Shown here: one piece after another, positions 23,747 to 36,919 of the stretch
Position numbering within the stretch: the first letter of the stretch is position 1
How the letters are laid out: each line of letters begins with the position of its first letter
Assembly (NCBI GenBank): GCA_013398295.1
Contig: VZSF01010402.1
Coordinates: forward strand, 209,839 to 273,838
Origin: Chionis minor
Lineage: Eukaryota > Chordata > Aves > Charadriiformes > Chionididae
Reading direction: 5' to 3'
DNA: 64,000 nucleotides
Translations under genes and position numbers: made by a program
The notes under the pieces: model-generated
Seen by the model: the letters and a program-made list of their open reading frames with translations, nothing else
What the model was told of the DNA's origin: nothing
The model's database searches: none

Positions 23747-25235
23747 AATCTATTTTATTCTAAAAGGGAATATGTTCTTTTTTTAAACTTCAAGTGGGTC
23801 ATAGATCTTCAAACCTATCAATTTAAAAAATGCACAAAGCTAGAGTATTCATCAATACAGACGAGTAAAGCTGAAAATAAATTATATGCTGAAATGAAGG
23901 CCTGTGACTGAAATTTAGATCAAAAGTAACAAAGTCAAGGCAATCATGACTGAAGAATTAGAAATAATTTGATGTATGTTCAGTTTCAGTCCCAGCTTTG
24001 CAAATATTTATTTAATTTATTGACTTCCCAATTTTTTTACTTCCTTCTGTCATTTGTATAGCTTAAATCATACGGTCAGCATGGTTTTGATTTTTTTTTT
24101 TTTTAAATCTTTAAATAGTAAACAACATTTTTAGATTTTAATATGTGATATGTACTTACATCCTTTATATTGTCTAGTTATTCCTGTTTACCACGGTGGT
24201 CTGCTGTGTTGAACCTGTCTCATGAAACCACTGACCTGACCCATCATGTCTTTTCTGTCTTGTCATTGAAGCTGATATCCTGCTTTCTGCTTGCCTTCAT
24301 TTCAGTCCTAAGGGTTGTTATCTTAAAGCTTGTTGTAAAGCCTGCAGTGTACAACTGTACACTAGCTCATTTCACCAACTGAATCAAAAATCACAGAATG
24401 CCAGAAGTCAGGGGTATGAAAAGAACATCTCAGGAAAATCACAAAACTTGGGACTCTGGTGACAGCTGCTGTGAGAAATATTTATCCTTCTTGAGGAGGA
24501 AGCTCACTCTCACCTTTGTTTTTAAAATGCCATTTCCAGATAGATAACATTCAGACTGTTATACACGGTATCTGTCATGAGCTTTTGTGTGATGGGTATA
24601 AAATTAGGTCTTGTCTCCCTTTATGTAGTACTGTACTTGATATTTAAATCTAATGTGCTCTTCACCAGTTGATTACGGACCGTTTATACTATCTAGTAGT
24701 CACTTGCAGAAGGTGTCTGGTAGATACTTTAGCCCTGCCTGTCCTACCAGTCTTTAATCTTTGATTACCTTCTTGCTAAGTAAAACATTTCACAGATGCT
24801 TCCATTACAACAAGGCTTTCAGAAGGAGGCCTTAACTGCAGTACAAAGTTTATCATCACAATAATGTCAAGTGCTACATATGTGAAGAAATAGGTATACA
24901 CCTGGTAAATGTGTATTAAAAAAAGGTATAATATCTTGTGTCGGACGGATATATTTTGCCTTAAACATCTCTTTGCCCGGAAAGGTGCAAGCTTTGACAA
25001 TCAATTATCATCACCCATGGACTCAGGAGCATAATTGGCAATAATCAAAAAGGAAGCAAATTCCAACATCCATCTCTGCAGGGACAGGACAGCTAGTTCC
25101 TCTCTCACGCCCCGTGGTTTTGCCTGTTGCTGAACAATGGTGCCAGAATGCACCAATCTTGCAAAACCAGGCCCCATCTACCATCATCGAACAGCTGTTT
25201 CCTGAAACTGGGCAAAGACTATGGGACTGGAACTG

Positions 25236-25242
25236 TATAAAA
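25236..25242 (+). promoter_or_regulatory. TATA box of the LTR
   Basis: TATAAAA in the context 'aactgtataaaaacgg', the strongest core-promoter match in the LTR. It would mark U3/R if the LTR assignment is right. Current activity is unknown. Confidence 0.45.
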
Positions 25243-25542
25243 ACGGTACCACCAGGAGATCAAACGGGGACACTCGCCGCCTCCCCCCCAACCCCCGAAA
25301 TACCAGAAGTGAAGAGGACTAATGGGACGCCGCTGGATCCGTGGGTGGTGATATCTCTTTTTCTCTTATCTCTCTCTCTCTTCCTCTTGTTGTAACCTCT
25401 CTCTATCTCCTTCTCTCTTTCTCCTTAGAAACTTATTGCATGGGACTTACTTTTCCAATCCATGTTATCCTGTTAAGTAGTTGTCAGTGAGTTATCGTTC
25501 TTACCTATATGCCTTATATTGTTTCTAGTTACATAGTTGTTG

Positions 25543-25543
25543 N
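25543..25543. other. Ambiguous base (n)
   Basis: The only non-ACGT base I noticed. It sits within the probable LTR, where collapsed repeat copies often give unresolved calls. Confidence 0.95.
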
Positions 25544-25883
25544 TTCCATCCCTCTGGGATAACATGAGGAAAAGTCTTGCAGTGAATTTGTTTCAGGGTC
25601 GTGGAAGCAAAGGGGTTCTTTTGCAAACCAGTGGCTGGTTCTTACTGGCAATTAAAACTGCCAGACTCACATGATGAACATTTTTAACCTTTCTTTCATT
25701 TACTAGTGCCCGTTAAAAATTATTCCTTATTAGCAGTTTATATGTAAAAAACCCTGCCTTCTGCAAGATCTTTTTCTTGCAGTTGAGCAGTCACCAGGGG
25801 TTAAAGCAGGCACAAGCCCTGCAGTGCCTCCAGTGACAGGCTGACTGTGATGCTGGTCAGTTTTGGCTTCCACTCAGAATCTG

Positions 25884-25913
25884 TTTTATTTTATTTTATT
25901 TTATTTTATTTTA
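25884..25913. repeat. (TTTTA)6 microsatellite
   Basis: Six perfect TTTTA units. No function is implied. Confidence 0.95.
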
Positions 25914-26131
25914 TATTTTTGGTACATTGTTCCATACTTATGTCAGATTGAGTAGTTATGTAGAAATGCATGGGATGGAGAGGGTGGGAGAGGGTCAGTT
26001 GCTGCTTTTACAGAAATGCTATGTATTGGAATAAAATAAAACCATTCCAGCATTTAGCCCCAGTAAAATCAAAGGAAGATCCCAATTAACTTCATAATGA
26101 GTAATATTTTATTAACAAATCCTTAGCAATA

Positions 26132-26648
26132 GTGGAATCATAGGATGTTAAGATCATAGAATAATTCAGGTTGAAAGGAAGCTGAAGCTGAAAGAGAGCT
26201 CAGGATGTCTCTTGTCCAGCCTCCAGCATTAAAGCAGGACCACCTCTGAGATCACACAAGCTTAGGGCTTGGACCAACTGGACCTCAAAAACCCCCAAGG
26301 ATGAGACCAGACAACCTCTTTGAGCAGCCTGTTCAACTTCTTGCCTGTTCTCTTGAAAAAAATGTTTTTCCTTGTACTCAGTTGGACCATCCCCTTGTCT
26401 CAATTTATGCCAATGCCTCACATCCTTCTGCCATCACTATGAAGGAATGTGGCTCTGTCTTTTTGATCACCCCTCCATAGGTGGGTATGCTATTAGGTTC
26501 CCTCAAAGTTGTCTCTTTTCCAGGTTAAACAAACCCACCTCTCTCAGCCTCTCCTGATAACCCTCTGCTATAATCACTCAGTCTATTAATGTCATTGTTG
26601 ACTGAGGTGCCCCAAAACTGCACACAGGACTCTAGATGCAGCCCTAAA
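26132..26648 (-). mobile_element. CR1 LINE 3' tail
   Basis: The plus strand reads the reverse complement of a CR1 3' end: 'gatcatagaataattcaggttg' with ATCATAG-type terminal repeats, 'ttgagcagcctgttcaac', 'cttgtctcaatttatgcc', 'ttccctcaaagttgtctc', 'aacccacctctctcagcc' and 'actgcacacaggactctag'. The copy is old and carries many small indels. It is 5'-truncated, as most CR1 copies are. Confidence 0.85.
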
Positions 26649-29600
26649 ACAAATTAAAAAAAAATAAATCCCAATATCTATCTAAACCATGTTCAGCAGA
26701 AAATTATTTAGGAACCTGAACCACTTTACCCCTGTTATTTGGCCAGAAGAGAATATTTTAGAGCAATCACTGATCAGAGGCATGTTAAGACCTCCTCTTT
26801 CCGCTGATGTTGAGTATACAGCTGACACTTTATTCATTAGATGGTTTTACATTTTTTTCTTTGTAGATATTTGGTTTGCCACATACTTCCTGAATCTGTG
26901 TTATTCTTAAAGGATTATTTTGAAGGACATGTGATTGAGAGCTTTCAAGTGTCACTGCAAACATATGGAAATGCAAACATTTGGAAACAGAATCTTAAAT
27001 CAGAGCCTACAGTATAAAATGTATTTTGGCTTTATTTACTTAGGGATTTATTAAGTTTCATTGATATTTCATGTGTAATTACTTCCAGTAATTACATTTC
27101 ATTTTGCATTGTCACTTTTCTCTGAATCAGAAACTTAAAGTGAATCTTGAAGAAAGGGTGGGATAGAAGGTGCCAACCCACAGGGATCAAACCCTAAGAA
27201 AATACGCAAATTAACATCTGTGAAACAAAGCAGTGAAGTTTCACACACAGCTGTCTGCGGAATACATTTTGTCAAGGCACTGAATCATCAAACTTTTTTG
27301 GGGGGGTAGGGGGGTGGGGAGGGTGTTGCGTTGCATTTACTATCTCCCTGTTGTCTTTGTACACTTCCTGTTGTCCACTAGACAAAGTTAGACAGACTCA
27401 AAAGAAACTTGATGTAGTTTGGAGAACATTGTTTTATGAAAAGCAAAAGAATTAAATCTGATTAAGTTCACTCAATCTTTTGAAGGAAACTTGGGCAAAA
27501 GTTTGTTAAAAGCTAATAATTTGAAAAATATTTTTGAAATTCAGATGCTATAATGCATTTTTTCTTCACTGAATTCTTTCCCCAACACAGAAAAGATTAA
27601 AAACTGTTAAGTAATTAATCTATAGAATTATCGTATTGTCAAATAAACATAGACCCACTCACTTTTCCAAAGATTGTTGGACTGTTGCAATTAAGTGTAT
27701 CATGTATATCATATACTGCTTAAACAAGGGCATTGGCATATTCAGTCAAGTATGTTTGTTTATGGATACTGCAAATAAAGCAAATCACAGGGGCAGAGGG
27801 TGGGGAAAAGCAGGAAAAAACGTTTACAGATTGAGTTCAGATGTAAGAAAGAAAGCATGTAATCTAGAAACCCCACAGCTTTGGTAATCAAGTGGCAACA
27901 GGAATTTTAAATGCAAAGAATCTTGTCATCTTAAGAAAAGTTCTGTTTGTTTTTTTTTGAAACAAAAGGAAAAATCAAATAAAACTAGTTTTATGGAACA
28001 ATAACTGAGATAATAGAAAATAAGTTCATTGCCAACTTTTTGATAATTACAAGCTTTAGTTGGTTACCAAACAAAGGATCCAGCATGTCATTTCTTACTT
28101 TTTGTGATTTGCTATTTGATTGGAACTATTTAATATAATTTTAATTACACAATCTGTGATTAAAAAAAAAGCAAGGTTTAAGAGGTGAGAAGACTTTAAT
28201 ATTCTGTAAGTGACAAAAACATACAATTTTTTTCTTTTTAGCAGTTAATTGCCTGGAATTGTTTTTATTCCTTAGCCTTACTACTGTATAATACCTGGGG
28301 TTCTGCTTTGTTATATTTTTGCTATTTTATTTATCAAAATACCAGAAGGTAGATCACTTAGAATAATGAAAAAATGAGTAAAAAATAAAGCTTCAATTGT
28401 CTCTGTGTTCCTGTACTTCAAATACAACAAAAATGGGGTGAGTTTCATCACAGTTGTTGCACCTCATTTCAGATATTCAGAATAAACATGCTTACAATCT
28501 GTGTTAGGTTCTATTTCCTGTATTAGCAGATCATTACATGTATCAATATATATTAACTTAACAAATGTTAAGTGCAGGAAACTTAAGTAAGTTCATGATA
28601 TCCTCTTGATTTTCTGAGTCATTTGCTACATAGACACTTAGATGTCTGCAAGTCTAAAACACCTCTGTATGGAATCCACACTTACTATAATTCAATTTTC
28701 CTCTGGTTAGAATTTTTTCTACTTTCTCTAACCCAGTCCAAAAGAGTGGTTTTGTGCCGTAATCCTGAGCCCTGAAATGTCTCTTTTAGTAGACTTCACA
28801 GATCTCAGTAAAGCCTTCATCAAAGCCTAGTACCAAAGTTTGGAATTGACAAACAAAATAAAATCAAACAAACGAACACCAAGAAGAGAGTCTTACAAGC
28901 CATCATGTAAATAGTGAGTTGTCTAAGTTTTGACTAGTAAGGAAATATGAAGTACTATGTTTTGGATGCTTCTTCTACCCTTTTTTTAACCTAGTTAACA
29001 TGAAAAAACATTGCCCTTGACTCATTGTCATCAGAAGTTAAAGACAGTCTACAGGAAGACTAAGAGACATAAATCCTGTTTTTTTCTGAAAGGATTGTAT
29101 CCACCACTTCATACCTGTAAACTTCAATCATAAAAAGAATTCATGGTTAATTTGTTGAGACTAGGAGGCTTGTGACCCAAGATTGGACTTAGTTACTGGA
29201 TCTATAGTCTGTGGCATGAGGACAATCCAAAGACTGTTCCTGCATTATATATTATGCAGGATAAATTAATTGAATATAGACCTTCAGAACTGGAAATGTC
29301 ATCATTATCTTCTCTCCCAGAGTAATTTTAAAAGAACTTGACAGCTGCCATTGCATTTTTCATGGGGTCCAACTCATTAAGCTTGCTTGAACACTCATCA
29401 AATGTTTTAGAAAATACAGATAGAGAAATGCGTTCAAGAATCCGATGAATATTTGGCATGAGTAAAGCATTATGTTGCTGAAGTGTGTTAATACTTCTGT
29501 TCACATGCAGAATCTTCCATGACTAGAGTCTTTTAAAATGTGAACATCCCTGTGTAACACAGAAGCTCCCCAGTAAAGTAAGTGATCTACAAAGTAAATG

Positions 29601-32228
29601 GGAAATTTGGGGGATCATAATTTTGACTTCAGGTGTCTGTTTCTTTTTGGAATATTTTCTGTCCTTCTCCTCTGAAACCAAACTGGTTTAACACAGCACA
29701 GATTTATTTTAAATTCCACCTTTATGACCTCCCAGATTTAGTCCTTTTTTCAAAAACAGAGTCTCAGTGTAATTGTAGTTAGTCTAATCATTAGATAACT
29801 TGGATTTTTCAACAATACCATCTTCTTAAACGTTTTATCCTGTGCTTACACTTACATTGTAAGAGAAGCACAAAAGAGCCCCCAAGGCTATAGGTCTATT
29901 GCTGTGAATAAAGTAATTACCATTTACCAGTGGTAGTTCCTGTCTAGAGTCTACCAAGGACTGAAATGAAAGAAAATCATTCATGTCTGAAATCTACAAA
30001 GGTCACTAAATAAATTAAATTTAGTTTTTTCTGTTCAAGTAAACTAAGAGAGCAGCATTCAGATCACAGCTCCCTCCTAAAGCTAATGGTAATTTAGGTG
30101 AATTATCCCTGAGAGATTCAGAGGAAACTGATTTCACAAACTTTAGAACTAATGGGATGCGTTCTTAATGTTCATATAAATGTACCATCTTCCTAGTTCA
30201 GCTTTGTCCTTTTGCAGTATAAAGGTCCTTTTATCACCTTTTGGTCTCATAATCCCAAATCATGCTGAACACTTAAACCATTCCATTAATTCTTGCTGTC
30301 CTTTAAAAAGACTGAAATTGCTGATTTTTGGTGTCCTTCAAATTCTATATTAAAAAAGCAAAAGGGAAGTATTGTTATTTGACATTTTAAGTGGGGAGGT
30401 TTTATTGGTTGGCTGTTTTGTTTACTTTATTTGACTGGCTGGCGGAGTGGTTGACCTCCGTTCATCTTGTCAATTAAAAAGCTAAATTCTCCCAAAATAC
30501 TGTTAACTATACAACTAATAAAAACACGGACTAATAAAAATTAGAACATGCTGAAGTTATACCAATTGCTTAGTGAAAAAAAATATAATTTGTTTGAAAA
30601 AAAAGATTTGCCTGCTGGATTAGAAAGACAGCAGACTGCATAAAATTTAGTTAATTTGACACTGTCATTAAAAGTGTGGTTGATATAAACTGCTCTTATC
30701 CAATCTTCGTAATTTCTCACAAAATTAGTTTATCTGAAATGGGAGTTTTTCATTATTAATCATCAACAAAGGTGTTATGATTTTTTTTAATGTCTGAATT
30801 ATTTCTAATTATTGACATTTTAACAAACTCAGTGAACACATATTCATACTCATGCTGAAACATTCTGTGGTAAATTTGAGCAAGATTGAAATTTTATGGA
30901 AGTATTAAAATCCTCTTGTAATAAAGTTTTATAATGGAAGTACTGTCAGATCCTGAATTATTGTTGTGCTGTTGGGTACATAATAAATGTCCTATTCTGG
31001 GAACTAATCAATGAGAAATATACTAGGTAATGGATGTTTCTATGGAGACCATGATAGACATATCATGTGTACCGAATCGCTGTTAGTACAATGAAACTTA
31101 GTTTACAAAAATATACTTAATCATCCTTTATTACAATGAAATCTCATTGACCTGTGACCTCCTAGAACAAAGCTAATAACAAATCCAATATAAAAATGAT
31201 AAAAATCCTAATTAAATAGAGAACAAATGCAAGTTTTGTAGTTTTCCAAACTATTAGTTGTTAATTTAACAGTATCCTGTAACACAGTTGCAATGCTACT
31301 AGGCTCTGAGGTAGGGTGGATACAAAAGCTATTTTTTTCCTGTCTCTCTGAAGCTGTTTAACTACATAAAGAAAAGAAAAATACAATTTCACCATGAAGA
31401 CAACAGGGAATAGAATTTCACCATAAAGAAAATAAAGGTTTAAAGAAAGTGATTCAAACTGAGGTTCTTCACTTGCTTATTCACCATCTTTCTATAGTGC
31501 CTAAAGAGTGTGGTGATAGACCAGGTCAGATGTCCTTCCAACAGTTCAGAGGTTAATGCTTTAAATCATCTCTGAATTTGTCTTGAATTCCTGCCCATAG
31601 AGGCTGTGAAAATGAAGGCACTTGTAAGGTAATCAAACTAAAACCATATTTTTCTGTGCTAGTTAAGAGGAAACATGAAGTTCTCCACACTAGACTAATG
31701 GATTGCTGAAACTCGGTCATAACTTTTCACAATAGATTATTTATTTATTTACTTATTTATTTTGTGAAGAGATGTATTTAAGTATGTGCTTACCATTAAA
31801 TTTATCCTAAAATTCTTTAAAGAAAAATGAGAGGAATACATCCTTAAAATGGAATGAGAATTTCATCTGCCTGTGTAAAACTGGGAGAACATTCAAAAAA
31901 ATGTATATGGCTTGAGAGTACACTTACATACTCTAAGAAATATTCAGAAACATCATGCTCAGAGGGTAGCTTTTGTGATAATACAGCCTGTCTAAAATAC
32001 TTAAGTTCCAACATGGGAAAAACAGTGGAGTTTCCAATAAATTTAAACAACCAACCTCAGAACTGAACACATGACTTATATGATGTGTTTAGGCAAAACA
32101 TTTAAGACGTGTCAGTGAGAGGCCAAAATTTACTACTTCATGCACACAGATTTTCTTTTATTGAACTTGCCTTCTGAAGGATTAAATACATTCTGTTAAT
32201 GTCTGAGTTCAGTGGGGTTATATTTTCA
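26649..32228. other. AT-rich unique DNA, no gene seen
   Basis: No recognised gene or transposon in 5.6 kb. The notable content is the G-quadruplex motif at 27300-27323. An imperfect palindrome 'cctgcat...atgcagg' lies at about 29240-29261. Open frames are under 90 codons and unsupported. Confidence 0.55.
27300..27323 (+). other. G-quadruplex-forming motif
   Basis: Four G runs of 7, 6, 4 and 3 are separated by loops TA, T and A. This satisfies the usual G3+N1-7 rule with very short loops, which favour a stable parallel quadruplex. It sits alone in AT-rich DNA, with no promoter or gene recognised next to it. Confidence 0.75.
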
Positions 32229-32400
32229 CAGAATCACAGAATTATATGGTTTGGAAGGGACCTCTGGAGGTTATTTTGTGCAACCTCACTGTTCATGCAG
32301 AGCCCCCTAGAGGTGGTTGCACAAGACCATGTACAGATAGTTTTTGAGTATTTCCAAGGTGGGAGACTCCATAATCTCTCTGGACGGCCTATTCTGAATC
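32229..32400 (-). mobile_element. CR1 LINE 3' tail
   Basis: The plus strand has 'cagaatcacagaattatatgg', 'ttggaagggacctctggagg', 'agccccctagaggtgg' and 'actccataatctctctgg', the reverse complement of a CR1 3' terminus. It is short and 5'-truncated, with unrelated AT-rich DNA beyond 32400. Confidence 0.85.
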
Positions 32401-33203
32401 AGCACATAATCATGTGTAATGTTCATGTATTGTTCATTGACTTAACATATTCAACAGCTTATACATAATAATGTGTTTTCAACATCCTAATCAGAATTCT
32501 GTGCTAGTAATTAGTTTTCCCTCAGTACAATATTCTTTTATTTCTGCTGGATATTCTGTGAGTTCCTCCCAAAATTGGAAAATAATTAAAAAAAAGTTAC
32601 TGTCTTCTTTCTAAATGTGGAAGATAAAGAGTTATTTCTTTTTATAGAAATATAAGGTGCTTATGTAATAGAAAAAAAGTTCAGAATAACTTCAACTTTC
32701 AAAAAGTAATTTTGCAACTGGGAGAAAGAACCACATCTAACCTCATTAACAATTATTATTTGATATCACTTTAAAAATTTATGTCTTTCAAATTACATTA
32801 AAATCTACATTTATAGATTGAGTTAATTTTTTTAATTATATATCGCTTTTATTTCATTAAAACAGAAAGAACTGTATGAACTTACTTTCAGAACTGTTGC
32901 TATTGAAATTCATTTAAAGTTCCCATTATCTTCATAAACATTGCAAACATTTTATAAAAATGAATTATGGGTCAAAAAGGTTTGCCTTCAAAGAGCTTTT
33001 TTGTTTACATTATTCTTACTTTGTCTAGGTTCCTGTACTATTTTTATGTGTGTTTATTGCAATGCCAATTACTTAACCATCAAACGACATTTTTTTGGAT
33101 GATGAAAAAAATGTGTTCACGTACTCTTACATGTTTATCTTCAAAATTGTTATGGCTAGATTGAAAAAAATGTGTTTAAGAGTCACAGTATTCATACTCT
33201 GTA

Positions 33204-33231
33204 CTTTTTAGGCAGCTGACTGCCTAAAAGG
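33204..33231. repeat. Perfect short hairpin
   Basis: TTTTAGGCAG-CTGA-CTGCCTAAAA forms a 10-bp stem with a 4-base loop at 33206-33229, extended by one wobble and one GC pair. It superficially resembles a bacterial terminator, but the context is eukaryotic. Confidence 0.7.
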
Positions 33232-34293
33232 ATCTCCCCCCTTACTATGTGTGTGCAGAACACCAAAAAAACTGCATGAATATAGGAGTTATTTCTTCAG
33301 CTATTGTACCAAAAACCATATAAATAGAATGTTACATCTTAAATCCAGTCCCTATTTGAGACTTAGTGGCCTCTCTCTAGGCTTTGGGCAAATACCAAAC
33401 TTTATCAGAGCTCTGATTTCTTATAATGTTAGCCACATTTAGTCTTTTGTCACAAAAGAATTCCCGACAAGATTCTGTCTACTTTCTAACAAATATGCCA
33501 CAGGCTATTAGTTTCCCATGAGGAAGTAACTCTACTTTGTGTTCCTTTTTCTGCATGAAGGATTTGAGCATATCCTGGAGGATGATCTATATCATGAGCA
33601 TGTTTGTATATACCTGTATACACCTTCAGTTCTCCTGCATGAGTTATTTCCTTTCTCATTGAGTATCTGCATATTAGCTGAGCTGAAAAGCATTGATTGC
33701 TAGTCAAATTATTAATGTATCTGACTTTGTTTAAGTAATATTTTAAATTATTAACAATAGTTCACCATGGGCACTAGAATCAGGGAAAAACTGTACACCT
33801 TCACACCTACATACTCAAACTCTCTCTCTTTAATGTTTCTACAGATACTACTGAAAACACCACTTAACCTGGTGTCTCTTGACAGTGGCCAGTAACAAAA
33901 GCTTAGAGGAAGAGAATAAAAAAAGAGTATGAATAGGATTATATTTTTCCCAGTGATAACATCCCATCATGCAGGAGCCAGTGGTCCAGAGAATTCCTGA
34001 GCTGAAAGTTTCATCAGACTATTGGGTTGCACAGTTGCCAAATGAGATATTCTCAAAGATTTTTTAAAACTGTCTATGGCAAACAGTTCATAGTTCAGAA
34101 TATTTCTTTTCTTTTCTTTTTTACTTTTATTTCTAATCTAATGTCTAATAATTTCACGCAATTGAAGTATTCTTTAACTAGCTCTTGGAAACTAGTTTTT
34201 ATTTAGCTCCTTTTCTGTTCACAGTTTTATACACTTCTGGTATATCTGGTCTTTATTTATCCTCTTCACAAGGTGAAGAGTTATAATCTACTT

Positions 34294-34367
34294 AGTTTCT
34301 CTTCATCTGGAAACCATTCCTCTGGAAATAAGTTTCTCTTCATCTGGAAACCATTCCTCTGGAAATA
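34294..34367. repeat. 37-bp perfect tandem duplication
   Basis: Two identical 37-base units (34294-34330 and 34331-34367), starting 'agtttctcttcatctgg' and ending 'ctctggaaata'. The perfect identity suggests a recent slippage duplication, or an assembly artefact. Confidence 0.95.
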
Positions 34368-35389
34368 CTTACTAGAAACATGTTTTGCAGCTGTATTGTT
34401 ATTTATTATTATTTCAAAATTTGTTGACTAAATCACACATAAAAATAAAAGCCATCATGAATTTATAATTTCCTGTGCATTTTTCTTTAATAATTTTATT
34501 CATTTTCAATTATTTGTTTCCTCTTTGTCCTTTAGAGAAATGATTTATACCTTTTTTTTTTATTTTTCTGCACGTCATTAACTGATACAACAGACACCGT
34601 TCATCAGTACACAGCAGAGTTCTTGCTTTTTTGCAGATTGACTAATTTATAGAAAATGCTTTATTTTTTGCATATCTTTTACAATGTCAGTGAGGACACA
34701 ATGTGTCCCACTTCCTCACCTCATTCCCTCTCACATTTCAGAATAGGAATTCAAAAGGCCAAGAAAATATCTAATTTGTTGAGTACAGTAAATTGGAACT
34801 GATATTTCATTTGCAATTAAACTCTTCCTGAGGTGACCAGAAATATGAAAATGGTACTTTTGTTGTATTAAAAACATCAGTACATTAAATGAATGAAAAC
34901 AATGCTGGAAAGATTATGCAAGCTATTCAAACACAAATACAAAAAAACCCCAAAAACTAAGAGATAAAAAGCTACATGTATCATACTTCTTTATTCATTT
35001 TCCTTCTGCAAGGATAGTTTTCAATAATGTAGTCATAATGTAAAAAGTATAATTTTTTTTTAAAGTTTAAATATACCAACTGAAACCAAATTTTTTTTTT
35101 TTTAATAGTAAACTTAAATTCAAATGGAACAGATGCCAGAATGTTGTAATTAAATGAATAACTTTAAATTATGTTCATTAATCCACAGCCTTGATTTAGA
35201 CTGGGATAATCCCAGGTTTTGGACTTAAACCCAAAGAGGCTTTGGAGATTCATATTAACCTTCGGAAGGGCATTTCACAAGGTCAGAGACATGTCACAAA
35301 ATGAATATTAATGTAGATGAGGCATTGCTGCCACTGATTTCTTAAGAACAACACTTGAAGTATGATTTATGAGAAAAGATATAGGAAAT

Positions 35390-35640
35390 AGCTGTCATCT
35401 CGCAGCAGCAGCTTCCTGTGGGCCAGTATTCTGGGAGCCATGGTGGATGCAGGGCAGTAGGGCAGTGCCTCACCAGCAGGGGCCAGTCCCATGGGAAAGG
35501 GATTGGTCCTTGTCACAGCCTAGCCCTCACAACACTTGGGAGCCTCTCCCCTCAACAGGACTGCCCACGGCTGTCGTGCTGCTGAGCTGGTCCCCAGCTC
35601 TGGCATACAAGCCCCCCAGGAGGAGGGCTGTCAGGACCCT
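35390..35640. other. GC-richer island of unknown origin
   Basis: The composition shifts abruptly from AT-rich to GC-rich, with CAG and CCC words. A 110-codon plus-strand frame (35369-35701) spans it. I recognise no protein domain, LTR terminus or CR1 block. It could be a decayed LTR, an insertion from elsewhere or a lost exon. Confidence 0.35.
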
Positions 35641-36919
35641 TACAGTAATACAGAAATACAAAGTTTTACATACACAAGTTGCCTCATGCTACATCCTGTA
35701 GCTGATACATGGGAAAATTCATGACAGGGACTGAACAAGAGGTCAGTGTCCACTCTACAGCTTCATGGATATTAGTTCTTTCATAGAATAACAACATATG
35801 CACCAGAAGTAGGAAAAACCCAAAAATTTAAATCTCTGGCATACATGAAAGATAAATATGTAATTATTATCTTGTCACTATTCTAGTATAGGCAGGATCC
35901 CCTTAGAAAATATTGCTATTATTCTAGCACTGGAATTATCTAGTTATCAAGAACTTGTTAAAAAAAATGAAGTTATGTAGGTATTTAAGTGAATACTAAA
36001 ATATTCAGAAAAAAATGACTATAATCTTGAGTTGTAAATATTCAAAACCTCACATTTAAAGATCTACAGAAAACCTTTGTAAAGTCTTTGGCTCATCAAG
36101 TCCTTTAGTTATCAGCCACCTATTGGATGAAATGCTTTCAAGTGTCTAGAATCTGCTGAAAACAATTCCGGAAATTCACAAAGTTTGACAGGAGTCTTTC
36201 AACTTGAGAGCAGATGTGAATTTAACACATTCAAAAGTGAAATCCTGAGAATGCAGATATTTTAAGACATGTTGCTGGGCTAGATTTCCTACAGGAAAAA
36301 TATATTGAGCACAAATAAAACAACAACTGTATGAGTTATATGAATCCAAGTGCATATTTCTTTTAGGACCTTGTTAAACTTTGGGAATTTCAAATGGCTT
36401 GGGCACCTCAGTACTTTTTTAAGATTTTGCCCTTAACTTCTTTTTCAGTTTCTGCTATTAAACTTGATTCTGCAGAAAATAAAAGGGAGTACCAGGGAGC
36501 ATGACTTAGCTCTATCAATCCTTTCCTTTAATTTTGCACTGCAGTAGAAAATCAATTACATAAACTGTTATACTGTAGTCTCATTCTATCCATTTCCTTT
36601 CACCTGTGAGGGGGTGACAGTATTATTTTTGTCATATCATCCCTATTCATTTGTGTCCCAAAGACAAATTGCTCAGTTTAGGTAGTTTAAATCAAAACAA
36701 AATCAAAGCATTTCATATATTTATTGACAATCCGTAATTAACCATCAATCAGTGAACCACTGATCAGTGTGAGCAATAAAACAGATATCCCACAATACTA
36801 GCCAGCTCCAAAATGTTAATAAACACCTAAACATTTCTAAGCAGCCTTCTATAAACAGTCCCAGTGAATTGTAATCCTGTATAAATATTCATTCACAGTT
36901 AAATGTCCAGACATACGCT

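Larger units (their letters stand above)
15788..24938. other. Long AT-rich unique stretch, no gene seen
   Basis: Nine kilobases without a recognised gene, LINE or LTR. The minus-strand 125-codon frame at 15893-16270 and the others are short, unsupported and of low complexity. Local structure comprises an (ATT)n run at 19223-19249 and a paired hairpin at 23691-23746, both listed. 22660-22900 is rich in TAAT and ACAAT words and could be conserved non-coding DNA, but I cannot test that without alignment. Confidence 0.55.
24939..25671 (+). mobile_element. Probable LTR of an endogenous retrovirus
   Basis: A GC-richer block begins near TGTCGGACGG (24939) and ends near GACTCACA (25671). A TATAAAA box at 25236-25242 is followed by a GC-rich leader and a long CT-rich tract (25351-25430), a layout I associate with avian LTRs. 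The plus-strand TATA sets the orientation. No clear target-site duplication exists at these edges (tcttg versus tgatg), so the boundaries are approximate. No coding sequence adjoins it. One ambiguous base (n) lies at 25543. The 93-codon frame at 25114 is incidental. Confidence 0.6.

Noticed and set aside
33204..33231. Rho-independent terminator
   Set aside because: The hairpin shape fits, but every other feature is vertebrate, so a bacterial terminator is not meaningful.
35369..35701. 110-codon frame
   Set aside because: It follows GC-rich composition, has no domain resemblance, and overlaps a second frame of similar openness.
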